Origin: Paenibacillus macerans
GTDB taxonomy: Bacteria; Bacillota; Bacilli; Paenibacillales; Paenibacillaceae
Reading direction: 5' to 3'
DNA: 64,000 nt
NCBI RefSeq assembly: GCF_900454495.1
Contig: NZ_UGSI01000002.1
Coordinates: 744,001 to 808,000, forward strand
Position numbers and translations under genes: made by a program
In this document: positions 49,367-58,770 of the stretch, piece by piece
Layout of the letters: the number at the start of each line of letters is the position of its first letter
Numbering within the stretch: position 1 is the stretch's first letter
Notes under the pieces: model-generated
Told to the model about the DNA's origin: nothing
Database searches by the model: none
What the model saw: the letters and a program-made list of their open reading frames with translations, nothing else

Positions 49367-50635
49367 ATGAAAGTGGCAGTTATCGGCACAGGATATGTAG
49401 GGTTGGTTACGGGTACTATACTTTCTGAGGTTGGTCATACGGTAGTGTGCGTAGATGTAGATGAGGAGAAAATAATTAAATTACAAACAGGCACATCTCC
49501 AATTTATGAGCCAGGCCTTGATAAATTATTACAAAGGAATATTGTAAGCCAACGTTTGTTTTTCACAACAAGCCCTGCAGAAGCATTTCAAGATGCTGAA
49601 GTGATTGTTATTGCAGTAGGTACGCCTCAAGGAGAAAATGGGGCAGCCAACTTGAGCTATGTTGAGCAGGCCGTAATGAGTATAGCGAAGAATGTGGATC
49701 ACGATGTAATTGTCGTTATGAAGAGCACAGTACCAGTAGGGATAAATGACTGGGTAGAGAATTTCATTCGTGAAAATAAACAGAACGATATTCATGTTGA
49801 TGTGGTATCAAATCCGGAATTTTTACGTGAGGGTCATGCCATTCATGATTCCTTTTATGGAGATAGGATTATTATTGGGGCAGAAAGTAAAGCAGCAGGC
49901 GACACCGTTGAAGCGTTATATAGCAACATTGAAATACCTATTTTACGTACCGATCGTCGCAGCGCAGAAATGATTAAATACGCCTCCAATGCTTTTTTGG
50001 CTGTGAAAATAAGCTATATCAATCAAATTTCAAATCTTTGCGATAAATTAGGGGCGGACATTAATGCAGTCGCGGATGGAATGGGCATGGACAAACGGAT
50101 TGGCCGCCAGTTTCTAAATGCGGGGCTAGGGTACGGTGGTTCATGTTTTCCTAAGGACACTATATCACTCGTGCAGCTAGGTAGAGAAAATAATGTATCT
50201 CTGAGTATTGTAGAATCTGCCATTAAGGCAAATCATGATCAGCGCACATTTTTTATTAATAAGGTGTTAAAACATTTTGATGGGAATGTTAGAGGTAAGA
50301 AGATAGCTGTTCTGGGCTTAGCATTTAAGCCTGATACTGATGACATGAGAGAGGCACCATCCATCGACATCATTAAAGCATTAGCAGAACAAAAGGCTGA
50401 CATTTTTGTTTATGATCCTGTTGTCAAATATACGGATGTATTAAATGGGATTAGCTTGAAGTATGCTGCCTCGTTGGAAGAGGCCGTTAGTGAAGCTGCT
50501 GCTGTTCTACTAGTGACAGAATGGAATGAGTTTGTTGATGTAGACTGGATACAATTAAAATCAGTCTTGCAATATGATGTCATTTTCGATGGAAGAAACT
50601 TGCTTCATAAAAGAGCTAACTATTCCAATATATAA
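49367..50635 (+). CDS. UDP-glucose 6-dehydrogenase
   Basis: A 422-aa NAD-dependent enzyme oxidising UDP-glucose to UDP-glucuronate. GTGYVGLVTG at residues 7-16 binds NAD, the central domain has SNPEFLREGHA, and the catalytic cysteine is in GYGGSCFPKDT; the C-terminal domain has LGLAFKPDTDDMREAPS. I use the ATG at 49367; the GTG eighteen bases upstream has no better ribosome site. It follows the decarboxylase by 41 bases and likely shares its transcript, giving a UDP-glucose to UDP-xylose route. Confidence 0.95.
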   Translation: MKVAVIGTGYVGLVTGTILSEVGHTVVCVDVDEEKIIKLQTGTSPIYEPGLDKLLQRNIVSQRLFFTTSPAEAFQDAEVIVIAVGTPQGENGAANLSYVEQAVMSIAKNVDHDVIVVMKSTVPVGINDWVENFIRENKQNDIHVDVVSNPEFLREGHAIHDSFYGDRIIIGAESKAAGDTVEALYSNIEIPILRTDRRSAEMIKYASNAFLAVKISYINQISNLCDKLGADINAVADGMGMDKRIGRQFLNAGLGYGGSCFPKDTISLVQLGRENNVSLSIVESAIKANHDQRTFFINKVLKHFDGNVRGKKIAVLGLAFKPDTDDMREAPSIDIIKALAEQKADIFVYDPVVKYTDVLNGISLKYAASLEEAVSEAAAVLLVTEWNEFVDVDWIQLKSVLQYDVIFDGRNLLHKRANYSNI

Positions 50636-50847
50636 AATTTTGGATAAGGGCTGATTATTGTTTATAGAGAAGAAGTAATGAGGAACGGGAGCACCTTTGC
50701 ATTGCTATTAAAAATAGTTTAGGGGGAACAACTACGATGATAATATATCCCCTCCTTCACTGATAAAACTGCTAGCATTTTAGCTAAGGATGTGGCATTT
50801 CCTTCTAATAGTAATGAGTTAATAAGCTTTAAATTGGGGGATTCAAT

Positions 50848-52086
50848 TTGACAAAGCCAGTAGCATTCATAATATTTAATCGTCCTGATAAAGCTGCCAT
50901 TGTTTTCGAAAAAATCCGTAAGTATTCACCAAAACAGTTGTTTGTTATTGCGGATGGTCCTAGACCAGATAAAGAACGCGACGTTCAATTGTGTGAAGAA
51001 ACGCGAGCCGTGATCCAGGTTGATTGGGATTGTGATGTGAAGTATTTCTATGCTGAAGAGAACTTAGGTTGTCGGAGACGCATTTCATCAGGACTTGATG
51101 AAGTATTTAAGCAAGTGGAAGATGCCATAATTCTAGAAGATGATTGTGTTCCGAGCGAGGATTTTTTTGAATTTTGTGAAGAATTACTAGATAGATATAA
51201 ACATAATGACAAAATAACCGGCATATCAGGAAATAATTTTCAACAAAAAAATGAATACTACAAGCCTGAGTTTAGTTACTACTTTTCTTTGTTTTTTCAT
51301 AGTTCAGGTTGGGCGACATGGAGAAGAGCCTGGAAACTAAGAGATATGCGTATGCTTGATTGGCCTTCTTATAGACAGTCAGATGATTTTGAAAAAATAT
51401 GTTATGATCCATTTTTTAGAAAATACTGGACGAATATATTTGACCAAACATACGAAGGGAAGATAGATAGTTGGGCGTATCCGTTTTTATTTAGTTCATG
51501 GTCTCGCAATGCTTTCGGTATAATACCTTCTGTTAATTTAATCAGTAATATTGGTTTTGACGAAAGTGCTACACATACAACAATGTATGATAATTTGGAA
51601 GCCAGTTTACCAACATATCCCATTAATTTTCCTTTAGAGCATCCAGATGTTATAGAGCGGAATAGAATGTATGATTTCTTTACCTGTGAAATGATATATA
51701 AAATCAATGCATTAAAGCAGCAGGCAATAACAGATCAAAATAAGTTGAAAACAGTAAACAAATTGATCCTTAAGAATGACTATGAAAATTATAATTTTTT
51801 TCAGAGAAATGTATATATATTTGGATATGGTGAATACGGAATACTGTTAAAAAAAATATTAGAAATAAAGGAAATCAAAATAAGTAGTTTTCTAACAAGT
51901 TATAATCCTTCTCCCAACATCCTGGTGGAAGGTACTCCGATTAAATCCATAGATGACCTTGATCTCAGTACTCCTTCGACAATTTTGATTTCAATAGAGG
52001 GAGGACATGATGTGAGTATCATAAATGAACTAAAAAACAAATTTAAGGGATATGACCTGGAAATTATAAGCTGGAAAGATTTGTAG
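50848..52086 (+). CDS. Glycosyltransferase with C-terminal Rossmann-like module
   Basis: A 412-aa cytosolic protein. Residues 1-230 are a GT-A-type glycosyltransferase related to HlpA-like/GT2-like families: FIIFNRPDKA at the start, LEDDCVPS (97-104) as the DXD-type metal site, and the acceptor-side SGWATWRRAW. Residues about 320-412 are a separate Rossmann-like module with FGYGEYG (325-331), a following strand, and a conserved late PIKSIDDL segment. It starts at TTG, seven bases after GGGGG. The region is visibly AT-rich compared with 0-44 kb. The related module recurs in several neighbours. Confidence 0.75.
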   Translation: MTKPVAFIIFNRPDKAAIVFEKIRKYSPKQLFVIADGPRPDKERDVQLCEETRAVIQVDWDCDVKYFYAEENLGCRRRISSGLDEVFKQVEDAIILEDDCVPSEDFFEFCEELLDRYKHNDKITGISGNNFQQKNEYYKPEFSYYFSLFFHSSGWATWRRAWKLRDMRMLDWPSYRQSDDFEKICYDPFFRKYWTNIFDQTYEGKIDSWAYPFLFSSWSRNAFGIIPSVNLISNIGFDESATHTTMYDNLEASLPTYPINFPLEHPDVIERNRMYDFFTCEMIYKINALKQQAITDQNKLKTVNKLILKNDYENYNFFQRNVYIFGYGEYGILLKKILEIKEIKISSFLTSYNPSPNILVEGTPIKSIDDLDLSTPSTILISIEGGHDVSIINELKNKFKGYDLEIISWKDL

Positions 52087-52137
52087 CATTGTGCTTAGGG
52101 GAATAACTAGAGCAGCGTCTACCTAAGGAGGGGACTA

Positions 52138-52773
52138 GTGCGAGTGAACAACGGCATAGGGATTTTTGGTTCTTCTAGTCAAGCACGTGAAGTTGCTGAT
52201 ATTTGCCTGGAAATAGGGTTCAAGAATCTTTTGTTTATAGATATCAAAGAAGGTAAAGATCCGATTACAGGAATTGAGATTGTAAGTGAGTCCAACATTA
52301 ATGAGTATTATGAAAAATACTCGTTTGTAATTGGAGTAGGGGACGGAGCTATCAGAAAAAAAATATATAGAAAATTTAATAACCTTAAATTCATAAATAT
52401 TATACATCCTAGTGCGACGTTTGGAAGGATGCAATTAAATGAGTTGCAAAGACATAAAGGGAATATAGTTGGTGCAGGCGTTAGGTTCTCAAATAATATA
52501 AAAATGGGTGATTTCGGGTTGTTTAATTCTAATGCAACGATTGCCCATGATTGTATCATTGAAGACTTTGTAACCATTTCACCAGGTGCAAACATAGCTG
52601 GCAATGTGCATCTCCATGAAGAGGCATTTATAGGGATTGGAGCAACAGTGATTCAAGGGAAAGGCGTACACGAAAAATTACATGTTGGTCCTAACTCAAT
52701 TGTTGGGGCGGGAGCAGTTGTCATTAATAATATTGCTCCTCATGCAATAGTAAAAGGAATACCTGCCAAGTAA
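52138..52773 (+). CDS. Sugar N-acetyltransferase (PglD/PerB family)
   Basis: A 211-aa protein of the NeuD/PglD/PerB group. The N-terminal Rossmann half has IFGSSSQAREVADI (residues about 9-22); the C-terminal half is a left-handed beta-helix of hexapeptide repeats (VTISPGANIAGNVHLHEEAFIGIG, ending VKGIPAK). Members acetylate 4-amino sugars linked to nucleotides, with a catalytic His in AHDCII (about 138). The adjacent gene encodes GDP-perosamine synthase, so the substrate is probably GDP-perosamine, giving GDP-N-acetylperosamine; UDP-linked substrates cannot be excluded. The GTG start follows AAGGAGGGG. Confidence 0.75.
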   Translation: MRVNNGIGIFGSSSQAREVADICLEIGFKNLLFIDIKEGKDPITGIEIVSESNINEYYEKYSFVIGVGDGAIRKKIYRKFNNLKFINIIHPSATFGRMQLNELQRHKGNIVGAGVRFSNNIKMGDFGLFNSNATIAHDCIIEDFVTISPGANIAGNVHLHEEAFIGIGATVIQGKGVHEKLHVGPNSIVGAGAVVINNIAPHAIVKGIPAK

Positions 52774-52812
52774 AATCATTCAACAAGTCAACTAGATTGG
52801 AGAAAGAGAATA

Positions 52813-53913
52813 ATGATCAAAATTCCAGTTTATGAGCCTGCATTAGATGGAAATGAGAAAAAATATGTAATGGATTGCTTGGAATCAAATTGGATATCTT
52901 CAAAAGGAAAATATGTTCACAGATTTGAGGATCATTTTTCGAGCTATGTGGGAACCCAATATGCTGTAAGTACCTCCAATGGCACTACGGCGCTGCATTT
53001 AGCTATGCTGGCATTAGGAATAGGTAAAGGGGATGAGGTCATTGTTCCAACATTGACCTATATATCCTCGGTGAATTGTATTAGATACGTTGGGGCCACG
53101 CCTGTTTTTGTAGATAGCGATATAAAAAATTGGCAGTTAGATTTAGAACAAGTAAAAAAGAATATTAATAGAAGAACAAAAGCAGTAATAGCAGTACATT
53201 TATATGGAAATGCGTGTGATCTGGAGGAACTAAGAAATATATGTAACGAGCATAATATATTTTTAGTAGAAGATTGCGCAGAAGCAATAGGAACGTATTT
53301 TAATAATAAGCATGTAGGAACATTCGGTGATGTCTCTACATTTAGTTTTTTTGGTAATAAAACCATCACGACTGGAGAAGGAGGAATGGTTTGCACTAAT
53401 GATCTTATTTTAAAAGAGCGCGTAGAATTGTTCAAGGGGCAGGGAGTTTCCAAGAATATAGAGTATTGGCATGAGGTGGTTGGTTATAATTACAGAATGA
53501 CCAACATTTGTGCGGCAATTGGACTCGCACAGTTGGAGAGAATAGAATCTATCCTCGTGAGAAAAAGGGAGATAGCAGATCAGTATAAGCAGGAACTTGA
53601 GGAATTACCTATGGACTTCGTAGATGATAAAAAGGTCATAAATTCACATTGGATGGTTTCAGTAGTATTAGAACAAGGGGATTATCGAGACTTATTAAGA
53701 AGTCATTTGTATCAATTTGGAATAGAGACGCGTCCTTTCTTTCATCCGATACATCTAATGGATATGTATAAAAATGAAGGGTCATCCTATAATTACCCTA
53801 ATGCTATTAAATTAAGCAAAAGTGGGATTAACTTGCCTAGTTCTCCTTTACTTAGTCAAGAAAAAATAACACATATATGTAATATAATAAAAGAATTCTA
53901 TAGGACGAGATAA
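52813..53913 (+). CDS. per: GDP-perosamine synthase (DegT/DnrJ/EryC1 aminotransferase)
   Basis: A 366-aa PLP-dependent aminotransferase making GDP-perosamine from GDP-4-keto-6-deoxy-mannose. The N-terminus (IPVYEPALDGNEKKYV, LESNWISSKGKYV), the core FVDSD, VEDCAEAIG, and FSFFGNKTITTGEGGM (PLP lysine at GNK) match Per/RfbE enzymes known from Gram-negative O antigens much more than other sugar aminotransferases. Its keto-sugar substrate is made by Gmd encoded at 55.7 kb. It is followed directly by a glycosyltransferase, and AT-rich like its neighbours. Transfer between lineages is plausible. Confidence 0.82.
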   Translation: MIKIPVYEPALDGNEKKYVMDCLESNWISSKGKYVHRFEDHFSSYVGTQYAVSTSNGTTALHLAMLALGIGKGDEVIVPTLTYISSVNCIRYVGATPVFVDSDIKNWQLDLEQVKKNINRRTKAVIAVHLYGNACDLEELRNICNEHNIFLVEDCAEAIGTYFNNKHVGTFGDVSTFSFFGNKTITTGEGGMVCTNDLILKERVELFKGQGVSKNIEYWHEVVGYNYRMTNICAAIGLAQLERIESILVRKREIADQYKQELEELPMDFVDDKKVINSHWMVSVVLEQGDYRDLLRSHLYQFGIETRPFFHPIHLMDMYKNEGSSYNYPNAIKLSKSGINLPSSPLLSQEKITHICNIIKEFYRTR

Positions 53914-53915
53914 GT

Positions 53916-55640
53916 ATGGAAAAATTAAAAATCTGTTTGATACCTAATACTATGTTTTCTTGGAACGGTGGAAAGGATTTTGTCTTTTATTTACTTTCAG
54001 GATTGGTCCAAAGTGACATAAAAGTAAAACTGGAATTGAGTATTATTGGTACAAGAAATGATAAAAGTATATTAAATCAGTTTATTGATCAGTTTAAGAT
54101 AGAATTTACTGAAGTAGATGGGGTAAGTAAAGATAGAGTATATCAAATCGTAAAAGATAAGAGGATAGATGTGATTTTTTCATTCCAAACACATTTAGGT
54201 AAATTTATGCCTGTTCCTTGGGTTGGATACCTTCCAGACTTTCAACATAAATATTTACCTTCCAATTTTAGTAAACAAGAAATAGTTTATCGCGATGCAT
54301 TTTATTCCCAGATGCTAAAGGACTCTGATGGAATAATTGTAAATTCTCTGGATACGAAGCATGACATTTTCAAATTTTTGACGCATAACATCAAAAACGT
54401 ATATTCCTTGCCTTTTGTACCTTTTCTGAAAAATGGATATGAAGAGTATTTAAATAATGATATTGATAAAGAGTTTGAACATTTGATAGGAACTGAATAC
54501 TTTATGATTTCCAATCAATTTTGGAAGCATAAGAATCATATACTTGCATTTAAAGCAATGAAATTGTTCTACGAGAATAATAAGCATCTGTCTAACATTC
54601 GGTTAATATGTACTGGAGATTTAACTGACTATAGGGATCTAACATATACTAATGAGCTATTGGAATATATCAATGAAAACAAACTAAATAATAAAATAAT
54701 ATTGTTGGGGTTAATTTCCAAAAAAGATCAGATTCAATTGCTGAATCAATGCATTGCCGTAATTCAACCCACACTGTTTGAGGGCGGACCTGGTGGAGGT
54801 TCGACATACGATGCATTATCACTAAATAAGACAGTGATTTTATCAGATATTAAAGTGAACAGAGAGATTATCAATTCTAAAGTTATCTTTTTTAATAGCA
54901 ATTCAGTTAGCGACTTAGAAAAAGCTATGAACAAGGCTTTAGCTATGCAAAAAGATTCATCATCTGATAACCAAATAAATCATGAAGCGAATAGACTTGA
55001 ATTAGGAACGGCCCTATTTAATGCTTTTGATGATATTCGAAAAAAAAGTAGAAATATAAGTAGTGATATTGAGGGAGAAGTAATAAATTATAGTTATTTC
55101 GATTCCCGAATTCTCCAATCCTGTAGACTAAATGAAAATATAGTTACTAATCATGGGCAGGGGAAAATTTCTTCAGTGTTACTTTTGGACAAAGATCAAA
55201 ATGCTTTTTACAGGTCGGTTTCTTCCGGTTATTTTTATAAGATTATTTCTTCACAAATATCTTTTAATACGACCGATTTAAATATAACAGAACAAGTAGA
55301 GGAAGATTTGTTTTCTATACCGATTGCGCACTATATTGAAAAATATGTACTTCAATCCGTCCAAAGAAGTGACGTTATATATATTTATGCTGATGGTGGA
55401 CATACAGAAAGATTGTTGAAAAATGTAGATTTTTCAAATTACAACCTAAAAGGAATTATATCCAAAAAGAATGACGGTGGGGTTATGGAAGGTTACCCCA
55501 TTATCTCTTACAATCAAAATTTGATGCAAGAAAACTGTTATATATTAATTTCATCAGCTAGTTATGAAAGGGATATATACGGAGAACTAATAAAGGCCAA
55601 TATTCCATGCAATAAAATTTTAAGAATATATGGGGATTGA
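53916..55640 (+). CDS. GT4-type glycosyltransferase with C-terminal extension
   Basis: A 574-aa protein. Residues 1-375 form a GT-B glycosyltransferase: NGGKDFVFYLL near the start, an EGGPGGGSTYDALSLNKTVILSD block (beginning FEGGPGGGSTYDALSL, about residues 288-303) that corresponds to the nucleotide-sugar motif of GT4. Residues 376-480 are a poorly characterised region; residues about 487-574 look like the degenerate Rossmann-like module (VIYIYADGGHTERLL and GYPIISYNQ), here without the glycine pattern. Overall very AT-rich. It lies two bases after per; acceptor unknown. Confidence 0.72.
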   Translation: MEKLKICLIPNTMFSWNGGKDFVFYLLSGLVQSDIKVKLELSIIGTRNDKSILNQFIDQFKIEFTEVDGVSKDRVYQIVKDKRIDVIFSFQTHLGKFMPVPWVGYLPDFQHKYLPSNFSKQEIVYRDAFYSQMLKDSDGIIVNSLDTKHDIFKFLTHNIKNVYSLPFVPFLKNGYEEYLNNDIDKEFEHLIGTEYFMISNQFWKHKNHILAFKAMKLFYENNKHLSNIRLICTGDLTDYRDLTYTNELLEYINENKLNNKIILLGLISKKDQIQLLNQCIAVIQPTLFEGGPGGGSTYDALSLNKTVILSDIKVNREIINSKVIFFNSNSVSDLEKAMNKALAMQKDSSSDNQINHEANRLELGTALFNAFDDIRKKSRNISSDIEGEVINYSYFDSRILQSCRLNENIVTNHGQGKISSVLLLDKDQNAFYRSVSSGYFYKIISSQISFNTTDLNITEQVEEDLFSIPIAHYIEKYVLQSVQRSDVIYIYADGGHTERLLKNVDFSNYNLKGIISKKNDGGVMEGYPIISYNQNLMQENCYILISSASYERDIYGELIKANIPCNKILRIYGD

Positions 55641-55651
55641 ATGGTGGAATT

Positions 55652-56689
55652 ATGAAAACAGCACTTATCACTGGAGTAACAGGGCAGGATGGAGCTTATC
55701 TTATAAATTTATTGTTAGATAAAGGATACGAAGTGCATGGGTTAATTAGACGTGCTTCGATTGAACGATATGATCGAATAGAACAATATTTAGAACATCC
55801 CAGAGTAAAGCTTCATTATGGAGACATGACAGACTCATCTAACGTTATCCGATTAATGGCAGAAATAAGACCGGATGAAGTGTATAATCTGGCTGCAATG
55901 AGTCATGTCAAGGTCTCTTTTGATACGCCGGAGTATACGGCAAATGCAGACGGAATTGGTACTCTGCGTTTGCTTGAGGCGATACGTATTCTAGGGCTGG
56001 AACAGACGACAAAGATATATCAGGCATCTACAAGCGAGTTGTATGGGAAAGTCCAAGAAACACCCCAATCTGAATCTACACCCTTCTATCCACGCAGCCC
56101 ATATGCAGCTGCTAAAATGTACGCCTACTGGATTACGGTTAACTACCGTGAGGCGTACAATATGTTTGCTTGCAACGGCATATTGTTTAATCACGAATCT
56201 CCAATGCGTGGTGAGACCTTTGTCACCCGCAAAATTACAATGGCGGTAGCTAATATTAAGTATGGATATCAGGATTGTCTATTCTTGGGGAATCTGGACG
56301 CCAAACGTGACTGGGGGTATGCGGGAGATTATGTTGAGGCGATGTGGCTGATGCTGCAACAGGATATTCCGCAAGATTTTGTGATCGCAACCGGCGAGAC
56401 AAGAACAGTGCGTCAATTTGTTGAGTTAGCCTTTAAGGAGGCAGGGATTGATATCGAATGGCATGGGGAAGGGGTACATGAACAAGGGATCGATCCGACA
56501 ACCGGAAAGGTAATTGTGGCTGTAGACCCGCAATTTTTCCGTCCTACTGAAGTAGATCTACTACTCGGCAATCCGGCGAAAGCAAAGAATATTCTTGGTT
56601 GGAGTCCTAAAACTAGCTTTAACGAGTTGGTAGCTATGATGGTTCAAGAGGATCTTAGAAAAACAGCGAGCAAAGGCAAACACAATTAG
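55652..56689 (+). CDS. gmd: GDP-mannose 4,6-dehydratase
   Basis: A 345-aa extended SDR converting GDP-mannose to GDP-4-keto-6-deoxy-mannose. GVTGQDGAYL (residues about 8-17) binds NADP, ASTSELYGK and SPYAAAKMYAYW contain the Ser/Tyr/Lys triad, and NHESPMRGETFVTRK is typical. I use the ATG at 55652 (after GGTGGAATT); the TTG fifteen bases upstream overlaps the end of the previous gene. The product is the branch point between Fcl (next gene) and Per (52.8 kb). Confidence 0.95.
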   Translation: MKTALITGVTGQDGAYLINLLLDKGYEVHGLIRRASIERYDRIEQYLEHPRVKLHYGDMTDSSNVIRLMAEIRPDEVYNLAAMSHVKVSFDTPEYTANADGIGTLRLLEAIRILGLEQTTKIYQASTSELYGKVQETPQSESTPFYPRSPYAAAKMYAYWITVNYREAYNMFACNGILFNHESPMRGETFVTRKITMAVANIKYGYQDCLFLGNLDAKRDWGYAGDYVEAMWLMLQQDIPQDFVIATGETRTVRQFVELAFKEAGIDIEWHGEGVHEQGIDPTTGKVIVAVDPQFFRPTEVDLLLGNPAKAKNILGWSPKTSFNELVAMMVQEDLRKTASKGKHN

Positions 56690-56707
56690 CTTGAAAAGGT
56701 GATCGAA

Positions 56708-57658
56708 ATGCAAGCAAATTCTAAAATTTATGTTGCTGGTCATCGTGGATTAGTAGGTTCTGCCATTGTGCGAAAACTGAAGGCGAAAGGCTACAACAAC
56801 ATACTAGGGAGAACTAGTCAAGAGCTGGACTTACGTGATCAGTCGTCAGTTAAGCGATTTTTCGAAGAAGAACAGCCGGAGTACGTATATCTAGCAGCTG
56901 CAAAAGTAGGCGGTATTCTGGCTAATTCCACTTATCCGGCACAGTTCCTATACGATAATCTTATGATTCAATCTAATATTATTGAAGCAGCTAGGAACTA
57001 TGGTGTTAAGAAGCTGCTTTTTTTAGGAAGCACTTGTATTTATCCTAAATTGGCTCCTCAGCCGCTTAAGGAAGAATACCTGCTTACGGATGAATTGGAG
57101 CCAACCAACGAGCCATACGCCATAGCGAAGATTGCTGGCATAAAAATGTGCAATGCTTACAATAAACAATACGGTACGAACTTTATGAGCGTCATGCCTA
57201 CGAATCTATATGGTCCCAATGACAATTTTGATTTGCAGAACTCGCACGTGTTGCCGGCATTAATGCGGAAAATACATGAGGCCAAAACAAACGGAAGTGA
57301 AACGGTCACCATCTGGGGCAGCGGTACACCTTTTCGTGAATTCCTGCATGTAGATGATTTGGCAGATGCCTGCGTCTATCTCATGGAAAATCACTCGGCA
57401 GAGGAAATAGGCACCTTCGTAAACATTGGCACTGGTAAAGAAATCTCTATTCGAGAGCTTGCAGAACAGTTGTGTAGTAATATTGGCTTCGAGGGAACAC
57501 TGGTTTATGACTCAACCAAACCGGATGGTACGCCAAGAAAAATAACTGATGTGACAAAGCTGGAACAATTAGGTTGGCGTTATTCCATTGAATTAGAGGA
57601 AGGGGTTCGGGATACCTATCAATGGTACCTCGAGCATGTGGTGAACAACGATGAATAA
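56708..57658 (+). CDS. fcl: GDP-L-fucose synthase
   Basis: A 316-aa epimerase-reductase (GMER/WcaG) that completes GDP-L-fucose. GHRGLVGSAI (residues about 11-20), LFLGSTCIYPK and NEPYAIAKIAGIK (catalytic Tyr, Lys) are all present. The ATG has AAAAGG eight bases upstream; the GTG before it overlaps that site. Its stop overlaps the start of the next gene by eight bases. In this operon it competes with Per for the 4-keto intermediate. Confidence 0.94.
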   Translation: MQANSKIYVAGHRGLVGSAIVRKLKAKGYNNILGRTSQELDLRDQSSVKRFFEEEQPEYVYLAAAKVGGILANSTYPAQFLYDNLMIQSNIIEAARNYGVKKLLFLGSTCIYPKLAPQPLKEEYLLTDELEPTNEPYAIAKIAGIKMCNAYNKQYGTNFMSVMPTNLYGPNDNFDLQNSHVLPALMRKIHEAKTNGSETVTIWGSGTPFREFLHVDDLADACVYLMENHSAEEIGTFVNIGTGKEISIRELAEQLCSNIGFEGTLVYDSTKPDGTPRKITDVTKLEQLGWRYSIELEEGVRDTYQWYLEHVVNNDE

Positions 57659-58754
57659 ACCTAAAATTTCTGTTGTTACAGTCTGTTATAATGCTGCCGA
57701 TACGATCGAGCAGACCATTCAAAGTGTACTAAACCAAAGCTATTCTAATTTGGAGTATATTATCGTGGATGGTGCATCCACAGATCATACTTTGGATATT
57801 ATTCATAAATATAAGGATCGTATAAATACCATTGTATCTGAACCTGATCATGGGATATATGATGCCTTTAATAAGGGCGTACAATTGGCCACCGGGGATT
57901 TTATTAACTTTATGAATGCGGATGATTTTTTCTCATCCGGACAAGTTGTTGCAGAGGTGGCCAATTACTTAGTATCGAATCCTGATGTGCTCATGCTTCA
58001 CGGCAACGTGAGAGTGATGAATGATGCATTGGGGATTTGGCATATCGACGGACAACCGATTACAGTTGATGATATGAAAAACGGTAAAATGTGCCCTCAT
58101 CAATCAGTCTTTACACATAAGAAGCTTTTTGAAGAGTTCGGAGGCTTTGATGTAAGATATAAAATTTTAGCGGATGTCGATTTTACTATTAAATGTATCA
58201 AAAAATACGAGGCTCATTTTGCGTATGTACCACTGGAAATAGCAACCTTCAGGCTTGGCGGTGTAAGCACCCATGTTCATCACGAAAGCAGAATGTATAA
58301 CGAAAATGCAATTATTCACTTGGAGCATTTCCAATGTATTCCTAAACAGGCTTCTGATTATTTAGATAATGTAGATTTGGTCCAAAGCAGTAACCATTAT
58401 CAATTATGGCTGCAAAACATACTGTTGGGCAATGCTGGCGCTGCCTCAAAGCTGCTGGCCAAGAATCTTGATAAAGTTATCATATTCGGTACGAGAAAGC
58501 TCGCAACATTTTTATATCTTGATCTTCAGAAGCAAGGCATTGAGGTGGAATATTTTTTGGATAATGATCAGAGAATGCAAGGAAATATGATGCATAATAT
58601 TCCAATTATTTCGCCCCAGGAGCTGGATGCAACTGCCGAGATGACAATTATAGTATCTGTTGAAAGACATTCTGTAATGAGTGAAGTAAAAGGCATATTA
58701 AGTGAACGATTCACAAACGCTCAATTATACACTTGGCAAGAGCTTATCTCGTAA
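57651..58754 (+). CDS. GT2 glycosyltransferase with C-terminal Rossmann-like module
   Basis: A 367-aa protein. Residues 1-225 are a GT-A family 2 enzyme (ISVVTVCYNAADTIEQTI; VDGASTDHT; the metal site NADDFF at 89-94; ILADVDF). Residues about 272-367 carry the island's Rossmann-like module, with FGTRKLA (279-285) replacing the glycine motif, a YFLDND second-strand end, and IPIISPQEL. No signal peptide or membrane segment. It overlaps fcl by eight bases and is likely cotranslated. Sugar donor possibly GDP-fucose or GDP-N-acetylperosamine, an inference. Confidence 0.8.
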   Translation: MNKPKISVVTVCYNAADTIEQTIQSVLNQSYSNLEYIIVDGASTDHTLDIIHKYKDRINTIVSEPDHGIYDAFNKGVQLATGDFINFMNADDFFSSGQVVAEVANYLVSNPDVLMLHGNVRVMNDALGIWHIDGQPITVDDMKNGKMCPHQSVFTHKKLFEEFGGFDVRYKILADVDFTIKCIKKYEAHFAYVPLEIATFRLGGVSTHVHHESRMYNENAIIHLEHFQCIPKQASDYLDNVDLVQSSNHYQLWLQNILLGNAGAASKLLAKNLDKVIIFGTRKLATFLYLDLQKQGIEVEYFLDNDQRMQGNMMHNIPIISPQELDATAEMTIIVSVERHSVMSEVKGILSERFTNAQLYTWQELIS

Positions 58755-58770
58755 ATCCTAGGGGAATATT

